Assembly: GCF_963583255.1 (NCBI RefSeq)
Contig: NC_084806.1
Location: 27,530,435 to 27,594,434 of the forward strand
DNA from: Pyrus communis
Lineage: Eukaryota; Streptophyta; Magnoliopsida; Rosales; Rosaceae
Direction of reading: 5' to 3'
Length of the DNA stretch: 64,000 nucleotides
This document shows positions 59,041-64,000 of this stretch, piece by piece (the first letter of the stretch is position 1; every line of letters begins with the position of its first letter). The position numbers and the translations under genes were made by a program. A model generated the notes under the pieces. The model had not been told where the DNA came from and ran no database searches. It was given only the letters and a program-made list of their open reading frames with translations.

Positions 59041-59760
59041 GTATTCTGGTAGATCTTCAAAAGGTAGCAGCCATTGAGAATTGGGAGCAGCCACGAACCG
59101 TCACGGAGGTACGGAGTTTCCTTGGTCTAGCAGGTTATTATCGACAGTTTGTTAAAGATTTTTCAGTTATTGTATTACCACTAACGAGATTGACAAGGAA
59201 AGATATTAAATCTGAGTAGGATGATAATTGTGAGTGAAGCTTTCAACAGTTGAAGTATTGTCTCACTCATGCACCTATTTTGGCGCTCCCAAATGATAGC
59301 GGTAATTTCGAGATCTACAGTGACACTTCCTTGAATGGTCTGGGTTGTGTGTTGATGCAGCATGGTAGGGTGATTGCTTATGCTTCACGACAATTAAAGC
59401 CTCATGAGATGAATTATCCTATTCATGATCTGGAATTAGTAGCCATTATCTTTGCTTTGAAGATTTGAAGACATTATCTTTATGGTGAAAAATGTAAGAT
59501 TTATACGGATCATAAAAGTCTCTAGCATCTTTTTACTCAGAAAGATCTTAATCTTCGACAACAAAGGTGGATTAAGTTGCTAAGTGATTATGATTGCACA
59601 ATTTAGTATCACCCTGGTTGTGCAAATGTGGTGGCTGATGCACTTAGTAAGAAGACTCCAGTTAGACTTAATGCTTTATATGCTTGTCATATTCCTCTTT
59701 TTGCTGATTTAAGGTTCACTGGAATGAAGTTAGGGGTGGAAGCTTGAGAAGAAGCTTTAC
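59041..59760 (+). pseudogene. Gypsy RNase H
   Basis: [12 protein letters not shown] precedes the domain; then [45 protein letters not shown] and [11 protein letters not shown]. The later YTDHKSLQ analogue YTDHKSL-stop and DALSKK end are present. Several stops (59219, 59466, 59522). Confidence 0.88.
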
Positions 59761-60678
59761 TTGCTAATTTCCAAGTTAGACCAATTTTAATTGATCGTGT
59801 GCTCAAGGTTCAGATGAATGATGAAGAAATCCAGGAGTTAATTGAAGCAAGAAGTCAAGGGAAAAAGAAAGATCTCAAAGTTCGGGAGACTGATCACATG
59901 TTTATGCAGGAGAACAAAATGTACATGCCGAATAATGCAGAATTAAAGAAAGAAATTTTGGACGAAGCGCACTGTTTGGCTTATGCAATGCATCCTGGAG
60001 GTATTAAAATGTATCATACCATTCAACCATTTTATTATTGGGGGTATTAAAAGAGAAATTGTTGAGTATGTGAGTAGGTGTGCCATTTGTCAACAAGTTA
60101 AAGCTGAAAGGAAGAAGCCTTTTGGGTTGATGTAGCCACTTCCCGTTCAACAGTGGAAATGGGAAAACATTACTATGGATTTTGTGTACAAGCTTCCTCG
60201 TACACATAATGGTTATGACGTCATTTGGGTGATAGTTGATCGGCTTACTAAGTCAACACATTTTATTTCAGTGAGGGAGAAGTATTCTTTAAGCCGATTA
60301 GCTGAATTATTTATATCGACGATTGTGAAGTATCATGGAGTTCCAGTTAGTATTGTCTCGGATCGTGATCCCAGGTTTACTTCTAAGTTCTGGGTAGCAT
60401 TTCAATAAGCTCTTGGTTCGAGATTACTTTATAGTACATCATATCATCCTCAGACAGATGGACAATCAGAGAGGACTATTCAAACGTTAGAGGATATGCT
60501 GAGATATTCAGTTTTACTGTTTAGTGACCCTTGGCATAAGCGGTTGGATTTGATGGAATTTGCCTATAACAATAGTTTTCATTCAAGTATTGGTATGACA
60601 CCATTTGAGGCACTTTATGGCAAGTCTTGTCGTGCACCTTTGTGTTGGTTAGAGGTTGGCGAGAGAGTTTTGGAGGGC
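59761..60678 (+). pseudogene. Gypsy integrase, N-terminal and core part
   Basis: A zinc-binding HPGGIKMYHTI and a frame shift at about 60045 with the CXXC downstream; then DFVYKLPRTHNGYDVIWVIV, a first Asp in VDRLTKSTHFI, VSDRDPRFTSKFW (second Asp) and HPQTDGQSERTIQTLEDMLR (Glu). The core catalytic D,D,E are visible. FAYNNSFHSSIGMTPFEALY follows, and the frame is then interrupted by the Cassandra insertion at 60684. Confidence 0.9.
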
Positions 60679-60683
60679 CCTAA

Positions 60684-61758
60684 TGTGACATCCCACATCG
60701 CCCAGGGGAGTGATCCTTAAATGTATATTCCAATCCCTACCTAGCACGAGGCCCTTTGGGAGCTCACTGGCTTCGGGTTTCGTAGGAACTCCGAAGTTAA
60801 GCGAGAATGAGGCTAGAGCAATCCCCATGATGGATGACCCACTGGGAAGTTGCTCGTGAGTTCCTAAAGACAAAACTGTGAAGGAATGGTAAGCCCAAAG
60901 AGGACAATATTGTGCTAAGGTGGTGCAGCGGGTCCGGGAAGTAATCCACCCCGGGCCGGGATGTGACAAATTTATATCAGAGCCAATCCTTGGCTGGAAA
61001 TGGGCCGACGAGGACGTCGGGCCCCTAAGGGGGTGGATTGTGACATCCCACATCGCCTAGGGGAGTGATCCTTAAATGTATATTCCAATCCCTACCTAGC
61101 ACGAAGCCCTTTGGGAGCTCACTGGCTTCGGGTTCCGTAGGAACTCCGAAGTTAAGCGAGAAGGAGGCTAGAGCAATCCCATGATGGGTGACCCACTGAG
61201 AAGTTGCTCGTGAGTTCCCAAAGACAAAACCGTGAGGGAATGGTAAGCCCAAAGCGGACAATATCGTGCTAAGGTGGTGGAGCGGGCCCGGGAAGTAATC
61301 CACCCCGGGGCCGAAGCCAGTGAGCTCCCAAAGGGCCTTGTGCTAGGTAGGGATTGGAATATACATTTAAGGATCACTCCCCTGGGCGATGTGGGATGTC
61401 ACAATCCACCCCCCTTAGGGGCCTGACGTCCTCGTCGGCACATTTCCGACCAGGGATTGGCTCTGATACAAATTTGTCACATCCCCGCCCGGGGTGGATT
61501 ACTTCCCGGGCCTGCTCCACCACCTTAGCACGATATTGTCCGCTTTGGGCTTACTATTCCTTCACGGTTTTGTCTTTGGGAACTCACGAGCAACTTCCCA
61601 GTGGGTCACCCATCATGGGATTGCTCTAGCCTCCTTCTCGCTTAACTTCGGAGTTCCTACGAAACCCGAAGCCAGTGAGCTCCCAAAGGGCCTCGTGCTA
61701 GGTAGGGATTGGAATATACATTTAAGGATCACTCCCCTGGGCGATGTGGGATGTCACA
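60684..61758. mobile_element. Palindromic double Cassandra inside gypsy integrase
   Basis: Forward LTR 60684-60968 (285 bp, TGTGACATCCC to GATGTGACA), internal 60969-61038 with primer-site-like ATATCAGAGCC and a purine tract GGGGGTGG, forward LTR from 61039 cut at about 61310; then inverted: partial LTR from 61313 to 61403, reverse internal 61404-61474, reverse LTR 61475-61758 (284 bp). The outer duplicates are CCTAA (60679-60683) and CCTGA (61759-61763). The host reading frame (EGP-EIVEK) is restored by removing one copy of the duplication, so the whole palindrome sits at one integration site. Confidence 0.9.
60793..60839 (+). promoter_or_regulatory. 5S rRNA-like box A and box C in the first Cassandra LTR
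   Basis: GAAGTTAAGCG at 60793-60803 (box A-like) and TGATGGATGACC at 60828-60839 (box C-like, one change from the GATGGGTGACC seen in the second LTR). The same region recurs in the other three LTR segments of the palindrome. Confidence 0.75.
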
Positions 61759-62310
61759 CCTGAGATAGTGGAGAAGACTACTCAGAATATTCAGGTGATT
61801 AAATTTAACCTGAAAGCAGCCCAGGATCGACAAAGGAGCTTAGCAGATAAACATGCCACTGACAGGGTGTATAAAGTGGGTGATTGGGTATTTTTAAAGC
61901 TTTCATCGTGGAGAGGTATGGTACGGTTCAGGAAGAAAGGTAAGCTAAGTCCTAGGTACATCGGACCATATGTGATTACCGAGAGAGTCAGTGAAGTTGC
62001 TTACAGGCTTGAGTTGCTTCCAGAGTTGTCTAAAGTGCATGATGTGTTCCATGTTTCCATGCTTCGTCATTATGTTTCAGATCCGTCACATGTGATACCT
62101 CCTTAACCTTTGGAAATTAATCCAGATTTAACTTATGATGAAGAGCCAGCAACTATTCTGGAATAGAAAGATAAGGTTCTGAGAAATAAGACCGTGCGTT
62201 TAGTGAAAGTTTTGTGGAGGAATCACTCAGTGGAGGAAGCTACCTAGGAGACAGAGGAGCGTATGAAAGAGATGTATCCACGCTTGTTTTATGATTACTA
62301 GTGGTTTGTT
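61759..62310 (+). pseudogene. Gypsy integrase C-terminus and chromodomain-like tail
   Basis: Continues the gypsy integrase after Cassandra: KAAQDRQRSLADKHA, VYKVGDWVFLKLS, LSPRYIGPYVITERVSEVAYRL (the GPY/F module) and VHDVFHVSMLRHY. Then a decayed LTYDEEPATILE and VKVLWRNHSVEEAT, the chromodomain-like end. Stops at 62104, 62164, 62249. The final Tyr-stop is at 62299. Confidence 0.85.
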
Positions 62311-62359
62311 TGTTGTTGTTGTGTAATTTCGGGGATGAAATTTTCTTAAGGGGGTATGT

Positions 62360-63809
62360 TGTGACAACCCGTCCCAAAAATACAATCTATTTTATCTTTG
62401 CTAGCGTGGAATGATGATTTTGCTCTTGAACGTTGTGTGGTGTTATATAGTTTAATCTTTGGATGTGGACCAAATATGTTAAGTCTTAATGGTTTGGACC
62501 CAATTAGAACTTAGATTTTCTTTGTTTTTGGTTGGCTGCAACCTGGACCACACACTCATGCACACACATCAACCCATTGACCCTCTCTTCCCCCTTCCCT
62601 CTCAGATTTTCTTCCATTTCCGTACAACTGTACAGACAACTCTCAAACTAACCCTTGCATGCACGGATCGACGTCGATGAGGTTGTTTTTATGTTCCTTG
62701 TGAGCCCATGAGCTCATCCATATAGTTAGTTGGACTTGAAGACTTCATTTACTCGAGAACCAGAAAACCCCGATGAGGTCCACTGTTCAACCATCGTGAT
62801 TGAAGAGGTTCTGTCGAGTTTGGAAGTGTTATATTGCTTTAGAACTTCTTCTCGAAGCTTAGGGAAGAATTTTGGAAGGTTTTGGACGTTACGAAGCTCG
62901 GGTTTGACAAGTTGCAGAGATGGGCGGATTATCGTGATTTTCCCGACGAGATCCTATGAGTTTTAGGACCTAAAAGTGGTGAGGTTTTGCCCCTCTCATC
63001 CTAAGCTTCATTTTGGTTTAAATTTCGTGAAGTTTGGTTCAAAAATGAAGAAGATATGACAATTAGAAGGTTTTCCAGTTTTCGACGACGCAGACGCCGG
63101 CCGACCACTGCTCTAGCGAGGATCATTGGAGAAGACGAAGAATATTCCGTCAACTTTGATGGAATATACTAACGGCGTCAGGTATATTTAACAGTATATT
63201 TCATTTTTGGATGGAATATTCCCTAACGCCGTTAGGGTTTTCGTACGTATGCCAGGCATGCGCCTGCGCATGGGGGCACGTGGGTAGTCGGAAATTTTTT
63301 CTAAAAATATGGGGATGTTCGTGGTGTTGAGTAGATCACGTTGGTATATTCAAACGCCCCATTTGAGCATTGTATGAGAATCTATTATCTAGTTTCGTTT
63401 ATGTGTTTTAAATTAACATTTATATAGTTGTTTCGCATATAGTGAAACCTATCGTCAAGACGAGCGCAGTCAATCGAGGCTTAGGGACTACGACCCTTCC
63501 ACATACTAATGAGTGGGCTTTTGCTTTTCCGTATATACCTATATACTTGAGATTTTTCCCAGAAAATCGATTTAAATGAAATTATGTTTAGAAATGCCAT
63601 GCATATTGATTTATACGTAGATCATCATTGAATTAATATAGTATGCATAATTGTGATTTGACATTGTGGACGCTCAGGTAAGTACCAGGTGAGTTGTAGA
63701 TTGTTTATGTAAATTGATGATTATGTGAAATGTGTTGAGAGCTCATAAACCTGCACCACGGTGTTAGTGCTCGCGCCTGTGGTTAGGGCACAGTCATTTA
63801 CGTGATGTT
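62360..63809 (+). mobile_element. Gypsy 3' LTR, interrupted part
   Basis: Matches the 5' LTR from TGTGACAACCCGTCCC through the AGGTAAGTACCAGGTGAG block. Small indels relative to the 5' LTR, for example near 63275 (a missing GGCCGATGTG... stretch) and 63340. A 78-79 codon frame (62730-62966) also occurs in the 5' LTR (54338-54574). Confidence 0.9.
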
Positions 63810-64000
63810 TGATAGGAGCATATTTATGCGACTTAAATGGCTTGTTCTCGTACATTTACGTTATGTTTCTTTAGTTATTTTAGTTCTTTATGCTTCTTTT
63901 GTGTGTTTTCAGGTTCTAAGGGCAAAGTATGCAAAAGGATGCCTTTTGGAGCCTTTTGGAGCAAATTAGAGATTGGAATGGATATCATATGCTTGAAGCC
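63810..64000 (+). mobile_element. Start of an LTR element (TGATAGGAGCATATTTATG) in the gypsy 3' LTR
   Basis: At 63810 similarity to the 5' LTR ends abruptly (5' LTR at about 55465 continues CACCTCCCG) and a new sequence starts TGATAGGAGC, an LTR start I associate with Athila/Tat-type gypsy elements. Only 191 bp are in the window. ATGTT precedes it and would be the target duplication. Confidence 0.6.

Larger units (their letters stand above)
53971..64000 (+). mobile_element. Ty3/gypsy element, chromovirus-like, truncated by the window
   Basis: The 5' LTR is 53971-56314 (2344 bp, TGTGACAACCCGTCCC to GGGGTGTGTCA). The initiator-Met site TGGTATCAGAGCC lies at 56318-56330, gag-pol at 56395-62310, a purine tract TCTTAAGGGGGTATGT at 62344-62359, and the 3' LTR begins at 62360. 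The 3' LTR matches the 5' LTR closely with some indels, but at 63810 it is interrupted by another LTR element. A palindromic Cassandra lies at 60684-61758. The order protease-RT-RNase H-integrase is that of Ty3/gypsy. Confidence 0.92.

Noticed and set aside
60649..61763. Long overlapping frames across the Cassandra palindrome
   Set aside because: Both strands of an inverted repeat give mirror-image frames. The sequence is 5S-like LTR, not coding.

Overview
This is plant nuclear DNA, most likely from a dicot. The Cassandra and LTR-retrotransposon types resemble those I associate with Rosaceae such as apple or pear, but that placement is only an impression. The window is a transposon-rich accessory region with just one host gene that looks intact. 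All boundaries come from reading the sequence by eye.

1-11.7 kb: the end of a Cassandra (5S-like) LTR, an AT-rich tract, a small candidate DNA element, then a Ty1/copia element (copy A, minus strand). Copy A is split by a second LTR element whose own LTR carries a tandem Cassandra array and whose internal region carries a 2.57 kb solo LTR with a perfect TTTAT duplication.

11.7-27.4 kb: a dead nuclear gene for a DUF760-family, probably plastid-targeted, protein on the minus strand. It is broken by a LINE, by a copia element inside one exon (that copia itself carries a very young coding-free LTR element in its reverse transcriptase and a Tourist-like MITE in its integrase), and by a Mutator-like element carrying part of an AAA-ATPase gene.

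27.4-31.2 kb: a MITE, then a hAT-like element (TIR TAGGGGTGGGCA) holding a solo Gypsy LTR.

31.5-41.4 kb: an apparently intact minus-strand bZIP gene of the G-box-binding factor group, closest to bZIP16. Twelve coding exons give 409 codons in one frame. Its 5 kb intron before the basic-region exon carries a LINE nested in another LINE. A nearly complete copia element (copy B, 41438-47785) lies immediately upstream of its 5' UTR.

47.8-53.97 kb: a LINE tail, the 3' end of a third copy of the same copia family (C), a solo Gypsy-type LTR, another likely LTR and unassigned sequence.

53.97-64.0 kb: a Ty3/gypsy element with 2.34 kb LTRs, an initiator-Met PBS, decayed gag-pol and a chromodomain-like tail. 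Its integrase region is interrupted by a palindromic double Cassandra inside a single 5 bp target duplication. Its 3' LTR is cut by the start of yet another LTR element at the window edge.

No bacterial-type system, CRISPR array, rRNA operon or tRNA gene was found. The notable content is the insertion history: nested elements, captured gene sequence, 5S-like retroelements in unusual arrangements, and retroelements pressed against a regulatory gene.
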